Part shown: positions 36,346-50,077 of the stretch, piece after piece
Numbering within the stretch: the first letter of the stretch is position 1
Layout: the number at the start of each line of letters is the position of its first letter
NCBI GenBank assembly: GCA_025024175.1
Contig: QCXZ01000001.1
Coordinates: forward strand, 14,198,001 to 14,262,000
Direction: 5' to 3'
From: Rhyzopertha dominica
Lineage: Eukaryota > Arthropoda > Insecta > Coleoptera > Bostrichidae
DNA length: 64,000 nucleotides
Made by a program: the position numbers and the translations under genes
Notes under the pieces: generated by a model
What the model saw: only the letters and a program-made list of their open reading frames with translations
Databases searched by the model: none
Told to the model about the DNA's origin: nothing

Positions 36346-38224
36346 TCCTTAGCTTCATATAAAATTCTTCAATACTCGATTAGTTAGAAATGTGTTGATT
36401 CTATCGCTTAATTTCCTCATTGACAGAACTTTTTTTTATCTGGGATTGTTTTTATCCTGCCAAAAGTCAATAAGTAAATAGGTGGAAAAACTGATACGAA
36501 AAAGATGCTATACTAACGAGTGTCTCAAACAGACATTTAGGGAATACACGAACTAGTTAGATAAACTTTGATTAGCTTTGATAATTTGTAAACTCGTGTA
36601 CATAACATTTTCGCGCATAGATAACCGGTAGGGTCGGTAACATCCCGATTTGACGAATCAGAATTTAGCCAGAAAATGAACGAGTAATGTAAGTTATTTC
36701 TACGAAATTTAAAGTCTGGAATCTAGTTCCAGATTTGATACCGATCACAGCTCACGATGTACGGTAATGAAAGTAGTCAAGTCCTAAAATCTGAATGTTA
36801 TGGTTGATATGCGCTTTTGCTGTGAGGTAGTTCATATTAATTTCGGATTAGGTACGCTTCTCTGTATTTTTGAAAATGTTCTACATAATTATTAAAATCA
36901 ACTTTGGTTTTGAATTATAATTTGATTAAATTGATCGTAATGAGAAAATGCTACCAAAAGTAAATCTTTGTGCAAAGTGGTTTAAATATCTAAAAATTAA
37001 TTTCTATATAATTACCAGAACTCGCGATCACGTTAAATTAATGAGAATCCCATAGTCAGTTAATGTCGGCCAACGATAGTGACATGTAAAAGGGATATAG
37101 ATATTACTCTTAAACTGTAAGACATGTCAGTTCAAATGAAAGAAGCTTTTAGAATTGTTTTAGAAATCGATATATAACATAGCTTCGAAGAAGAGTTTTT
37201 TAAACAGTTATCCCAAGTTTTTCCACTTACGTAATACGTAAACTTCAAACTTCTCAATGAATCATTCAATTCTTAGCATTTTATTTGGTCATTGAAATAA
37301 TCGGCCAGAAAGTTTATAATAACTTTCTCATCTGCTATAGAATAAATTTAAAGATTTTTGGGACAGGAGAATGGTTACCAGCAAGTTAAACCTGCAAAAA
37401 AGCTTTATACATTTTAGCCTAAATCGATAAATTACAGATGTAATGTGCTGATGCACAAATTAATTACAGTTCCAAGCGAAATTAATTAATGGAAGCATTT
37501 CAATCAGTCTAGTGCTCTAATAAGACCGAGAAAGTTTTAGCAACATGAAACGTTTAANCGCAACGCAGATTCATTATTCTAGAGGTTTACTTAGTTTCGG
37601 GATCAAGCACGTAGAACCCCAACCTCTTGCTTTTCCTTATATTGATTTGAAAGTCCCGCAGATTTTAATAGCACTCAAAATTCCGATATAAACGAATATT
37701 TCGCGTCCGATACTATCGCAGATGAATGTGAGTTATGGAAGCATGGTGAAATATACTTTCGGACTTCCAGCAACTAGACGGAGTTATTGATTATGTGGCG
37801 CGGTAAATGCACTCTAGCACGCGACAAATATTCAACCGAGGGCTTATCGCCCCTGTCTGATCCATTCTTTTCGGCGAAAGGGAAGTTTTTCAAGGTGCGG
37901 CGCAAGATGAGCCATAGAAGACCAGTAACCGCATTTTAGACAGCTAATGCTTGGGGGAATAGTGGTAAAATCGTTCTTGAGTGAGGAGTTGACGCGGGCA
38001 TTAAAGTCCTAAAGTTCGAAGGACATCCGAGGGTCGGAGCTAACAGATTTTCGCTTTAAAGGAACTAGTGTAGTGTATAGATTTGACAAATAGTACATTA
38101 CATAACATTACATTACAGCGCGAGCTTATATTAATGAAGTTTTCTAACGAATAAAAAGATTAGAAATTGAAGAACTGTCAGCACCTAAAAGAATTTAGTG
38201 GTAACTTGAATATATGCCACTTCC
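36346..38224. other. No gene recognised
   Basis: A G+C-richer patch at about 37840-38060 was read in all frames without finding a known motif. The remainder is A+T-rich. Confidence 0.4.
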
Positions 38225-38300
38225 TTTACGAAGTACTTCCCTATAAGGCAGCTAGGTGGATTTGCAGGCATTTAAGTTTATTATTGCTGCTAAATGACAT
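38225..38300 (+). mobile_element. 5' fragment of the 30-kb hammerhead retroposon family
   Basis: GAAGTACTTCCCTATAAGGC followed by AGCTAGGTGG aligns with GAAGTAGTTCCTGTTAAGGC and AGCTAGGTGG at 30061-30090. Further on, ATGACATTGGCATC aligns with ATGGCATTGCCATC. Similarity fades by about 38300, and no hammerhead core follows, so this is a 5' fragment or a copy whose 3' half has decayed. Confidence 0.6.
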
Positions 38301-38639
38301 TGGCATCTACTTTTCCATAAGGTCACCGAATCTTGACAGGTATCGACAACGTTCCGACGTATATCTATAGTTTTTGAAAACAATTCTGTATTTGAAATTG
38401 TAAGACGCTTGTCTCATACGAAACTCGACACTAATTTATCTTCATTACTGTCATAAAGAAGATCCCTTCACATATAAAAATTATTTTACTATTAAAAGTT
38501 GAGTAAAGTCTTATTAATTTTTCTACAAAATCACAAAAACAATTCAAGCACCTGTCATATCGAGTCACAGGCTTTTAGATGCCCTCTCTTCAGGGAACTT
38601 TGCTGCCAACTTAGTCAAAAGTACATTTTGACAACGTAC
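38301..38639. other. No gene recognised
   Basis: A+T-rich sequence between two mobile-element fossils; nothing identified. Confidence 0.4.
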
Positions 38640-39010
38640 TGGGACCCTTCCTTGCCGTTAAATCTATAGAATTACTGGTGCCAAGTTCGGACTATACGAT
38701 GGATGGTACAAAACTTCACACTTGAACTGGTTGAAAAGATCGTCACGTTGGCAAAGTGCGGCCATGCACTGTTGTGAATCAAAACAATGCCGAACGGAAG
38801 CACGCCTCTTCGTTGATTCAACTCGTAAATCGCTTGTCGCAGGCAACGTAATGTTTCACATAAACCTCATCGGTTATCGTTGTCCGTTGCTTCATAATTA
38901 AGCAGATAACGCTTTGCAATCAACGAATAGCTCCAGCAAATGCACTTGGCTGAGTTGGTGGCAAAGTTCCTTGAAGAAGGCATCTAAAAGCCCGTGTCAC
39001 GACAAATGCT
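38640..39010 (-). pseudogene. Mariner-type transposase fossil, C-terminal half
   Basis: On the minus strand it reads CETLRCLRQAIYELNQRRGVL, then GIVLIHNSAWPHFA, then after a frameshift NQFKCEVLYHPSYSPNLAP. These match the segments around the second and third catalytic Asp of mariner transposases (LHDNARPHxA and HPPYSPDLAPSDYHLF). Both catalytic Asp are replaced (HDN to HNS, SPD to SPN), so it is inactive even apart from the frameshift. The N-terminal domains are not recognisable. Confidence 0.8.
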
Positions 39011-42000
39011 TAAATGATTTCGGAAATTTTGTTGAGAAATAAGGTTTTGCTCAACATTTAATAATATTTATTTTATATGAAATGGTTTCATTTTTATAAC
39101 CCATCGGAGGTTGAAAAAAAAACAGTCATTGTATTATAAGTTACTGCAGTGATAAGCAGCTAGTTCGTAAATTTACACCTCAAAAAATAAGTGAACAACC
39201 CAAAATAATTTTAAGTAACGGCAGTGAAGCAGTTTCCACTACCTTTCTGTAGAATTAATTAGATGGAACAAAATGGAACACTATTATAGATGTATGTGTC
39301 GTTGGCCCGTGTGAATTGTAAATTCTACGAACCCCGCATAAATTAACATGTCACGCAACACAGTAAATATAGAAGGTAAATCCTTAGTATTCGAATTCGC
39401 TACCAAATCCTTAATAGCCATCCAATGCGCCATAACAGTAGTCTTATGTTTATCGTTTAACGGAAAATGTCGATTCAAATGGAACGCGTAGTTTTGTCCA
39501 CTTTTATATAATATTTGGGATTGGCAGGCAGATGGGTGCGGTGATATGATAACAACTGACGGACCACACCCTGCTGTCGTCGCTCCTTGCGACGCTAATG
39601 GACTAACAAACAGTTTTTGTAAGCATGCTACTTATATTTGTAAAATGGCTAAAACATTACACCGGCACCGGGAACAAAACTAAACCACTTAAACTAATAT
39701 TTCATCCGATAGTTTAGGATCATCTTCAAGTTCTTTTCTGTCGGAACTAATTGCGTGAAATAAAAGCAACGTTAATTATAAGTTGTTGTTATTCAGTTTG
39801 TTATATTATTCACAATTAGGGACATCTATTCAAGATTTAAAAAAATAACAGTTTATGACCAATGTTTTTTTTGAAACTATGCGAACAAATTCATAAGATT
39901 AAAATGAATTAGTTGTTTTGTACTTACTTTTGAGAGTAAATTAAAGACACACCGTTAGAAAGGGCCTAAAAACCTGGCCAAAAATTAGCATAGATAGAAT
40001 AGAAAAATATCAACGAGCAAAATGAACATTTACAAGTATTTCAAGTGATTAATACAGATCCTTTATCATAATATTTAACATGTATCTCTACTTTAAATTC
40101 AAATTCTACTCTCCGCGTGACGTCATGGGGGTCACGATTTAAATTGGAACGGCGCCAACTAATTCCAACGAATTAATTATTAGATACAGAAATCTAATTT
40201 TTCATTACCAATTTCCGTACAAAATTGGACTTCAATTATGTGTAGTCCAACAAAATGGCAAATTAACTAGCGAATAACTTTGGACGTCACGTATGTACAT
40301 ACCGGTTAATTACACACCTCTCGCTGTAATAAAAAAAAACTATTTCAACCGTAAATATTAGTCGTCACTTCATATTAAGCAATTCAAACGAGAATTCAAA
40401 TGACGAGTTACCATCAAGAAGTCAGCACTACTTGAAAAAGCAGTCCCGTTGGTGTTGTTAAAAAAAGTAAAGTAAATAACCGCGTCAACACAAGGCATTC
40501 TCACACTCTCATGCCATTCAAATACCACCTTGTTATAAAAACAGCTCTAATGGATGTTACCGTTATAAACACAATTTGCACAATTGCACGTCTCTAAAAA
40601 TCACACGACGAAATCACGCGCTAACAAAATATCGTAGGATTACAAAGCACAAAAGCAATGTAGCGCCAAAGCGACACTTTTAACGACTGCAAACCGCAAG
40701 CGCAAACAAATAAATTAAAATGGGAAACGCAATTGGCCAAAGGGCCCATAACATATGAAATATGTGTACCTACTTACATCAAGCGAACAACAAAGCCCAC
40801 AAAGGCAAGGAATGCAATTTTTATATTCCGTTGAGGCAGGACGGAGTTCTTCATGAACCGTCCACTTGTAAATAATTTTATATTTATTTTTGAGGCGCGA
40901 TCGAAGTTCTGTTGAGGCAGAAAGATTGGTCGAATAGGACCTAAGGAATATTCTGAAGGAGACAACGTGTGGCATGGCGGTGAGGTCTAAATAATATCAT
41001 AACGCTGTCTTTCTTGTTGGAGCTTCATAGAATATCGGATGGACTGAGCGAATGAGAGTAAACAATTTAGAACACTATGTAAGTTTAAATAGGTTAATTC
41101 TTCTTTATAAGTTACAAGGACTTCTAAGTCAACGATTATTGTGATATACCTGAATATATGTTGGAATATGTTAACATGCAGAAACATAACAGAGAAAATT
41201 TGGATGTCTTGATCATATCATTCACCTGCGCGATGTCTTATTGTTACTTATTGATAAAAATACAATTTCAGTGTCAAAAATGGTAATGCTGTCTTACCAT
41301 TACAGTTGAAAGAAATCTATATGTTGTAAGTGGCAACATATGGCGCTTCCAATCGCATACATTCATAGCGATTAATCTCATTCCAGCATGTGTAAACGGG
41401 AGCATTTCTTATCTCGTATAGAACGGTAAGTGTGTTTATTTACAGATTTGTTTTAAGTTTGTTAATAAATTGTTGTTAAAACGACCTAAGTGGTATCACG
41501 CCTGCCCTTGTCCCAAGTTCTGTTTCAGATACTAATCTACGGCAACGCAAACAGCTCACACCCTAAACTCCGGGGTGCGACAACTTCTTGGATTAAAAAA
41601 AACTACAAAATGTACAAGTGACTTCAAGCTAAAACTGTAATATCGAATATTGCGAAACTAAGACCGATAATTACAATTACATTGATGCTCGTGTTCGAGG
41701 GTGGATTCGAATATCAAATAATGAAAACTATACATTCACTATTGATTAATTATGATTGTTATATCAATCTTCTCTACTAAACCCGGTGGGTCATTGCCTT
41801 TAAAAAATGTACTATAAAGATACATTGAGCTCGTATTTTTAAAAAGCAAGCAAGAATAGAAACTTAATGGTGTAATGTTTAATCTGAAAAGGTATACTCA
41901 GATATTCCACAGGACAAGACCTTCGATAAAACACCCCTTAAATAAATAAATAATAAATACATTTTACAAGATTGTTTGTACGCAAACTATTAATTTTTGT

Positions 42001-44122
42001 CTCTTTAGATTAAACCAATCGTTAATACTATCTAATTTTCGACCGCCAGGACGGTACACGGGTCCCATGCTCCAAACGTTTCCAGTTGGAAGAAACATTA
42101 AAGGCAATAAAAGAATGTCACAGCCTCATTAATCTTTTTCAAAGCGCAAATTAGCGTTTCAACCTTGTCCGAGGAAATTCATTTTCTGAAGCGAAGCAGC
42201 AGGGAAACGAAAAACAGACGCGAATGGATGTTGCAGTGTGTGCCTCTCGTCTGATTGGTCTGGCATGTTGCCGCCAGAAAACTGTAAATTATTCGAATTA
42301 CTTCACTCACAAGCTCTACTCGGCACACTATGTTTCCAAACTGACGTAGCNGANAGATGTTGCTACGGTTTAGCTTGAATGTGCAATAAAGTTANTCTGG
42401 CTTGATATTAAGACATTACAATTAAACAGAATTACTCTNTTGGCGTCGGGATTCAAAAAACATTTTTACATACAAACGTTCACACTTATGTTGCAGTTAT
42501 CTGTTAACGACACTAAAAATGTACGCTTTGAACACTAATTACCTACACGCTTTTTGAAACGTTATAACGTTTACAAGAGATGTTAAAAGCAGATGCTCAT
42601 TTGCCTTCGATTTCACTATGTAGCATCCTTTAATACGAATTAGTGTGTAGAAAGTCTACATGAGCAAGCTGAAGTTTTAGCAATCATACAACACGAAATT
42701 ACTGGAACGAAAGTACTTTCTCTGATGGATGAAGCATCAATTATGGTTGATATTAACACAAGTAGAATGTTTGCCATTGAGGATTTGTTGACCACTTTCT
42801 GTAACATATGTTACTTAAAAAAGTGGGAATTTACTGGTACATTGTCGTAAACTATATTCGACTGTACTTGGACAAAAACCGAAGCAAAAACAAGATGCTC
42901 AGTAAACAATATACTTCTTTATCTTTAGTAAACAAGTAACCTGTAGGCGATAGTTAATAAATCCGTTAGCTTCATCGAGAATTATAGTGCTCAGGATATT
43001 TATCAAATGCTACAGACTTTGTTTACATTCGTAATTTCAAATTTTGCAGTATGGCATAAGTGTTTATTCTTTGTAGTCAAAATATATCAAAATCAAATGA
43101 AATAAGTGAGCGAATGATCAAAGAGTCGGCTATGGATATGACTGAAGACAATAACACAAATATCTAATTATTATTTATATCATTTAATCATTGCCACAAA
43201 CCAAGTGCTCTTCACTTTTATACTGTGGATAAAGATCGTATGTATTTGTGCTCTTTTTAATTTTCGTCACAAACATGTTCATATTTTAATTTAATATCCA
43301 ACCGCACATAGCCGTCTCATTAAATCTGATTTGTATTGAGACATAACACTGCATAATAAAACTTGAAAGAAAAAACATAAGAATATTTCATATTTTGCAA
43401 AGCATGTATTCACGCACCGATTTCTTTTTTTTACAAGGTTTACCGAACATTCTAGATGCGCAAATAAACAGGTATTGTATAGATAGCTAACTGTCGTTAT
43501 TTATGAAGTACTACTTTCGAACGTTTTACCTGTTTGGTAACTCTCCAATACACCAGTGCGATGCATCCTCTGGAATTCTATTCCCAAATCAGGCCTTCAC
43601 GTCTGATCCAAAGCGAATTGCCTATGCAATTACTGTGATTACACTGATTAAAAGCAAAAAGTAACATTTCCATCCTAGAAAGTCCGAATATAGTAAAGCT
43701 ATTTCACTTGGCTCGTCAAAATGTCTAAAGCCAGAGAAAGTTCAAGTGCAGCATATTCAATAGGTTCACCTTTACATGTTTTAAATTGTATAAAAGGACT
43801 AAGTTAGGTTGTTAGGTCTAGTTACATGTTGAACTCAGATTTTCCTTGTATAATTGTAGGTATCCCAATGTCGCTATACCTCCAGAAAGAAAAACAAGAT
43901 TTTGCATTGACATACGGGGAGCGTCAGTTTGGTATCAGCACTTATATAACTTTTTTTTTATTAAAACGTGTTTATATTTGAAAATTAGACAGTAAAACCT
44001 ATTTAATGCAAGTGCTCAACATCTTTCGGCAAAACATGTCAGCAAGACGACAGCCTACTATCTTTTCTCCAACGACATCCGCATACTTTTTCTACATTTA
44101 ATTCCAAAAATGCAAAATTATA
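39011..44122. other. No gene recognised
   Basis: This is five kilobases of A+T-rich sequence with frames of 86 codons or less and no recognisable protein motif. Around 40830-40925 the phrase GTTGAGGCAG occurs twice. Ns cluster near 42350-42440. No arrays or long inverted repeats were seen. Confidence 0.4.
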
Positions 44123-45062
44123 ACGGGTGCGCAAACTCGAGCTTCGGTATGGAAATATTGAATAACTTCGACAAGTAGTGAAAGTGAATGTTTGTTAGTG
44201 TTTTTTTATTTGATTTAGTCCTTTACAATTTGTTTCAACTGTACTTAGAACACAACATCCAACAAATGACCACCTTTACGAGCCACACAATATTATGCTC
44301 TTGTTTTCGAATTTTCCAATACTTTGGCCAGCACGTTGGTCTTGAGCGCTTCCAATGTCGTGGGCTTGTTGGCGTATACTTTACTTTTTAGATAACCCCA
44401 TAAAAAAAGTCCGGCGGCGTCAAATCCGGCGATCTTGGAGGGCACTCAATATCCGCCACCTTTCGACATCAAACGGCCGGGGAACTTTCGCTTCAAAAAG
44501 TTCATCGTTTTGATCGCCGTGTGGCATGGGGCGCCGTCTTGTTGAAACCAGAAGTTCAATAATATTTTTTCGCGCATTTTTGGAATCACATAGTGCCCCA
44601 GAATCGACAATTTTGTTTGTTCACTCCGCCAGAGAGATGGAAATGGGCCTCGTCCTTGAGCAAAATTTGATTCCAAAACTCGGAATCAACCTGGGCCATT
44701 TGAACAACGCTTTTTCCGTATTCCAAGCGACGGGGCTCGTCTGTAAGCAATAATCGTTGGGTTATTTGCACTTTGTAAGGAAACACGTGAAGATCTTCCT
44801 TTAAAATCCTCCTGAGAGTAGTTCCTTTGATGCTGGACACGGTGACGATACGACGGTATGCACGTTGAGCAAGCACAATTGAACGACCATTTTCCAAATA
44901 CATAGTCACAATTTCCGCGCGTTCTTTAGGTGTAAAGTTATTCATGGTAAGAATTGTACTGAAATGACGTTTCCAAATTTTTTTCCTCAAGTCATACCAA
45001 CAATGGATGACAAGGTTATTCAATAGGTATTTCCATACCGAAGCTCGAGATGGCGCACCCTG
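44123..45062 (-). mobile_element. End-to-end IS630/mariner-type transposon, internally deleted
   Basis: The terminal inverted repeats are about 50 bp. The left end starts ACGGGTGCGC, followed by CTCGAGCTTCGGTATGGAAA and TTGAATAAC; the right end is its inverse starting CAGGGTGCGC. TA flanks both sides (44121-44122 and 45063-45064), the TA target duplication of this superfamily. The element is 940 bp, shorter than the usual 1.2-1.3 kb, because the transposase has lost an internal segment. Its transposase lies on the minus strand and is a pseudogene (listed separately). Confidence 0.9.
44300..44943 (-). pseudogene. IS630/mariner-type transposase, internally deleted and frameshifted
   Basis: The start at 44943 reads MNNFTPKERAEIV, the helix-turn-helix opening of the family. 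LLLTDEPRRLEY and FWNQILLKDEAHF follow; KDEAHF keeps the first catalytic Asp. SGGVNKQNCRFWGTM comes next, and then a stop. In another frame FWFQQDGAPCHTA carries the second catalytic Asp, and in a third CPPRSPDLTPPDFF keeps the third, with WGYLKSKVYANKPTT to the end. About 40-45 residues expected between WGT and the second Asp are missing. The catalytic triad is still spelled out, but two frameshifts and the deletion make the gene non-functional. It is read entirely within the inverted repeats at 44123-45062. Confidence 0.88.
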
Positions 45063-48000
45063 TAGGTATGGCTGACAATATTGATACAAGTTTTGAAAAG
45101 TACGCAATTAAAAAAAATATTTGAAGTTGCCAAAGAAATAATTACAACCACAGTTATCCCATTATATAAAAGAGTAATACGGATTGTTTTCCTGTGCAAT
45201 TTTTTTTCCAAAAATGACCCATTTCACAACCTGAAAAAACGAGGCATGCCAGAAATGTAAGGGGATTTTATTAAGAGGAACGATTACCAAATTGGCTGCC
45301 ACTACCGGACAAGTTATTTGCAGAAGTGGTCAAGAATTTAGAAGTATAGCACTGCCATTTAGAAAATGACATTGTTTAAACCACGAACAACAAAAATGAC
45401 TAGTACTCGTACAAACTGTTAATTTTATCCCCACATATATATACGACAATTCGTCTATATTTCCTATTAAAATAAAAACAAAATAACGATGTTTATGCAA
45501 ACCCTATACAACCATTGAACTCCTAACAAAAGAGTATGAAAAATAAGTATTTAGAAGACCAGCTAAAAATGTAATTAGGTATGTTATTGACATAAAACAG
45601 GTATGTATCTGGATAAAATATATCGAAACTTGTATACACAATACATTATTTCTTGCTAGACAATAAAGCTTCCTATTATCATGCCAATAACAAATAAATT
45701 GATCACAAATAACCCAACTGTGAAGTCCAGACTATACTAGATTATTAAAAGGCATAGCCTTTTTTTATTTTAATTAATGCAAACCGCAGTTTGGCCGATA
45801 TTGTCCGATTAATGCAAATTATATACATATTGACATAATTCATGCAAGCACAAAGTAACATAATTCATTAGGAGCGGTGTCACCTTCACCGAAGTGGAAA
45901 CTATCACTGCATATCCCACATGATCTACTATTACATACTCGTCTTCTTATTAACGTGACTTTCCTAACAATTTTCGTCGTAATAAACCAGCCAAAGACAG
46001 TTTCGAGGTTTGAGCGTATAACATGTTCGCTCCCGACAGTCTTAGAAGACGTGGCGTGCACGACCAAAGTTTTATAACTATATAACTTGGATTACGAAAC
46101 CAAGTTCTTGCTACCGAAGTGGCATGATGGATGGGAATCGTGTCTTTATCAAAATAGGTACATCGTTTTACGGATCCATCACGAAATGTAATTTGAAAAC
46201 GTACTGTATTAGGTTCTTCAACCGTAGCATAGTATGAGTATGTGCGCTGTCTACACTATACACCAATGCCGTTTCGCCGTTTCGATATCGTTACATCTCA
46301 CCAAAAATAGAATGCCGAATGATGGCAATGTGTAACCTGAAACAAGCATACACTTTAACGTTTACTGCATTCTATCCCTTCTGCATCCCTTCTGTAAGTT
46401 AATTTTTTAAAGTTATTTTTTCGTCAGTACATACCTGCAGAACAATCACGTGTTTTGGCTGGCTTTTACATGAATCAGTTAACCGTTTAAATTAGATGGT
46501 AATTTGTATTTTTGCTACATCTAACTATACACTAAACTAGGTTCATCGCTTATAATATTCATGTACACTGTTTAGACATTAAATTCTTTCTTAATTCGTT
46601 TGATTTTGTAGATATTAGTTGACAACAGACAAGTTATTGGTAATATTTTTTGCCGATTATCAACTTAAACAACTGACATGAACATGGCTTTCTTGATTAC
46701 TATCGCTTGGGTTCAACAATGTTTACCGTTATTTAAATGGTTTTTTATACTGAATCGATTTCGTCTTAATTATAGATTCAATTGCTTACTTACTTGAAGC
46801 ATCTGAGATGAAAAAGTTAAGCACCTATTTCCCTAGATAGTGCATTCTAAAAATATAAAAATTGCGATCATCAATTTTATTTTTGCAGCACATTATAAAA
46901 TGATCAATTTTGTTAATCTCAGAAAATAAAGTTCTGGTTTTAATCATGAAACGCAGTAGTCATTATTCATTGTGTTTGCTTACAGGTTTTATGTTTAGAT
47001 GCCATCTAAAGTTATATTCGATTTTATTTATTTCTATTTTATTAGATTACAATAAACAGATGGTGCACTAAACCTGTCTATCCCAAACAATCGTTATTAA
47101 CGTATAACAAAAGTTCATGATTTTTAGTATTTTTTTTTTATTTTTTCCATCACTTGGAGATACCTACATAATTTATTACATTTGGTATTGGAGGTGTTTT
47201 GGGCTTAAGAATGTTAAATCATTTTGGACTGGAGAAATGTTTTTCCCGAGCTTTTTAACATATAAAAGATATACCTTACTAATGTCGTAAGGAGCAACCG
47301 TTCTTTGAGAAAAACTCATTAAAACTATTCTTTTATCAGATGAAGTACTATCTCATAAACTGAATGTAAATTAATAATCCAATTACTTTAGCTTAAATAT
47401 ATAAGAGTGTGCAATACTAACTTTATCCGATACATAAAAACGGAATTTTTTGTAAACGGTTGGTCCTAGTGATACCACTATCTCTATTATGTAAAAATAG
47501 TAACAAAAAAAGCCAGGATTGATATACAGAGAGGAACAAAAAAGTGTTAGTGATTTAAAAACTGTCCCAACCGTAACATGTGGCGCTCTCCGCACATGGA
47601 GATCTCTAGCAAACATAACAAATTTGTAAATAGAATAATTGGATTCATCAACAAACAAGCCTCCAACTTTTAGGCATTATTTCAACTATTTCAACACCAT
47701 CTAAACATATTAAAGCTAATGAAACTTATATTCCTAACTTTGACAATATATTACCTTTTATATCAAATTTCGTACTAAGGTAACAACATTTTATGCAAAT
47801 AACAACAGGTTCGACGAATTTCCGTTCGTACGATATCACAGTATTTACAGAAATGCCAATTACGTAATAAAAAAAATCTAGATCGTTACCTTAAAAACAT
47901 GAAAATTCCACTGTACGCCGAGTATTTTGGAAATAACTTCCCCGAAAATTTTTATGCTGATTTACACTAATTACGTGTAATCTTATAGCTGTCCATNGAA

Positions 48001-49956
48001 ATTTGTTTGCTGGGCAATGTCCTAATCGCAAGCATTAAAGAATGTTCTGCAGACCAAAATAAATATTTTTCTTAACATCTTATTGAAATTACTTTATTAC
48101 TCGTATATGGAATTATACTGTCGCCAAGATTAATACTTATCTAATTTTTGGGCAAATAAAGATTCATCTTCCCTAAATAAACGTAACTTTATTTAATTTA
48201 CGAAATAGCATGGAAGTTAAATACTACGTAAACAGGAATTTGCGTCTACAATATGTCAAAACGTTTAACTGGTTTGTATTTGAAGTTGTTTACATCTCGG
48301 CGGCGATGAGAGAAGCGCATACAGACACCAGAAAGCATTTTACCATCGTGTGTACTTGACATTCTAAATGCAATTACGAATCTCCACGAAGCAAAATAAC
48401 ACCGCTCAAGTAAGCTTATGATGCAAAACGTACGTGACGTAGACAACCATAGGCGAATACAGAACACAAAATAGCGGACTAACAGTAAACACGGCGAAAG
48501 AAGAAGAAAGGTCGACTTCGTCGCCTGCAGCATATAAACTAGTCTTGAGGTGACCGAGTTCCGTTACCGTCACCTCTACACGTATGGAAGAATACCGGTT
48601 CAAAACACATGCATCCAAACGAATAATACAGTTATTTCTCCGAAACGCGATATCCGTTTTTTTTTCACGAACCTTGTCGGGCCATTAGGTCAGCCTAGTT
48701 TATTGCGGTTGAGCTGAAATGGCCATCACCTTGATTTGAAAAATGGTCTTTTCGCGGGCCAGTTGATGATGCTGTACGTCAAAATGGAATTATGGAAACA
48801 CAACAGGATCCTCAACCTACCCAGCTGCTGATGACAACAATCCCTTTTTATTTGATAGCAAATGTATAAAAATTCTGGCAACTTTTCACTTTGCAACCGA
48901 AATCTACCTTACTCTAAGAACACTGCCTTGCCATCCAGTTTTGTTATCGTAATAATGGATCGCCATCATCGTTCGACTTTTTTTTATAGGAAAAATGGTC
49001 CTACCAACAGATGTTTTAACAGATCTCACTTACATAAAGCTTTGAATTTACGAGTTGATTTACAGCGATTGTAACTTCAACACAACAGGAAAACGGAAGA
49101 AACCAGTTGTATATTTTAATATAAACATGTGTTCTCAGTGACTTACTATTCTAAAACGATAAGCGAATATAAAACAGCGTGACTGAAATGAGTCACGATG
49201 ATGTCAATAAAAAGTACAGACAAATAAAACTTCACTGTACATCTTAAATAAGAATGAACTAATACTTTGGACAATATCTATATTTTGCAGATATGTTATG
49301 TAGAAAAGACTAAAAACTGATTATTTGGTAACTTCGTTGGACAAAAGTCTATTAAATTCAGGTAATGACCTATAATTTAGAAGGCTAGCTTTTTTTTAAC
49401 AGCAATCATCAAATTTTCTGAGCTGCAGATGCTAGGTATAAAAGAAAACGAAACTGAATTTTATCGTCAGTTTCCTTAAACATGTAATAATTTATTTATG
49501 ATGCTTATTATTCCTATTTAAGCAAAATGTGTTCAATAGTTCTTAAATTTCAGTGGAGAAAACTGTGTAGTTACACATATATTAGATGCCTAGATGAAAC
49601 TACTTCTATGGTACTGTAATCATTCGTCCAAATCCAAAAGGTAATTTAGCAAAAACAGGTGAAAAAAAGAAACCAATAGTACTTCCTATAGTCCAGACAT
49701 TGCCAGCAGCCTGCACATCATATTGCCGGGATGAAAATTTGAACGATATGCGACAAAAAGGTGAAAGCTGCCATGCGGACATACATAGAATGACTGACAT
49801 AGAAATAAAACGCCCATTAATGACACTGGTTTTACTTCAATAAATTTTGGTGGCACATTTATTGGGATAAAGCAACTAAATCGTTAGAAAACAGTCATGA
49901 ATCGGATAATAAGTAAGAATCTAAACAAAAATAATAACCTGTAGAGCTTCTACGGT
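45063..49956. other. No gene recognised
   Basis: A+T-rich DNA. A G+C-richer patch at about 48290-48620 and a 64-codon minus-strand frame at 49606-49800 (ending in AAGNVWTIGSTIGFFFSPVF and a short tail, preceded by a possible splice acceptor) were considered as exon candidates, but I cannot assign them. A small palindrome AAAGGCATAGCCTTT lies at about 45748-45762. Confidence 0.4.
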
Positions 49957-50077
49957 GCTGTCTGACTTGGTCATGGAATATTATGATCGATCTCCAGCGC
50001 CACCTAAGCGAAGGGCATTTGTTCTCTTGCACATCAGTGCTGCATACTGCGGTTAAGGGGGCTGTCTGACGTGGTCA
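49957..50077 (+). repeat. 17-bp direct repeats upstream of hammerhead 2
   Basis: GCTGTCTGAC, then T or G, then TGGTCA occurs at 49957-49973 and again at 50061-50077, 104 bp apart. The second copy runs into the 5' strand of the ribozyme's stem I. The first may mark a truncated upstream unit of a tandem arrangement, or the pair may be coincidental flanking sequence. Confidence 0.55.

Noticed and set aside
40830..40925. GTTGAGGCAG repeated twice within 90 bp, overlapping minus-strand frames of 86 and 63 codons
   Set aside because: The repeat is only 10-14 bp with no extended similarity, and the frames match no known motif.
49606..49800. 64-codon minus-strand frame with a hydrophobic end and possible splice acceptor, looks like a last exon
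   Set aside because: I cannot name the protein family, and a single short frame without a partner exon is not enough to call a gene.
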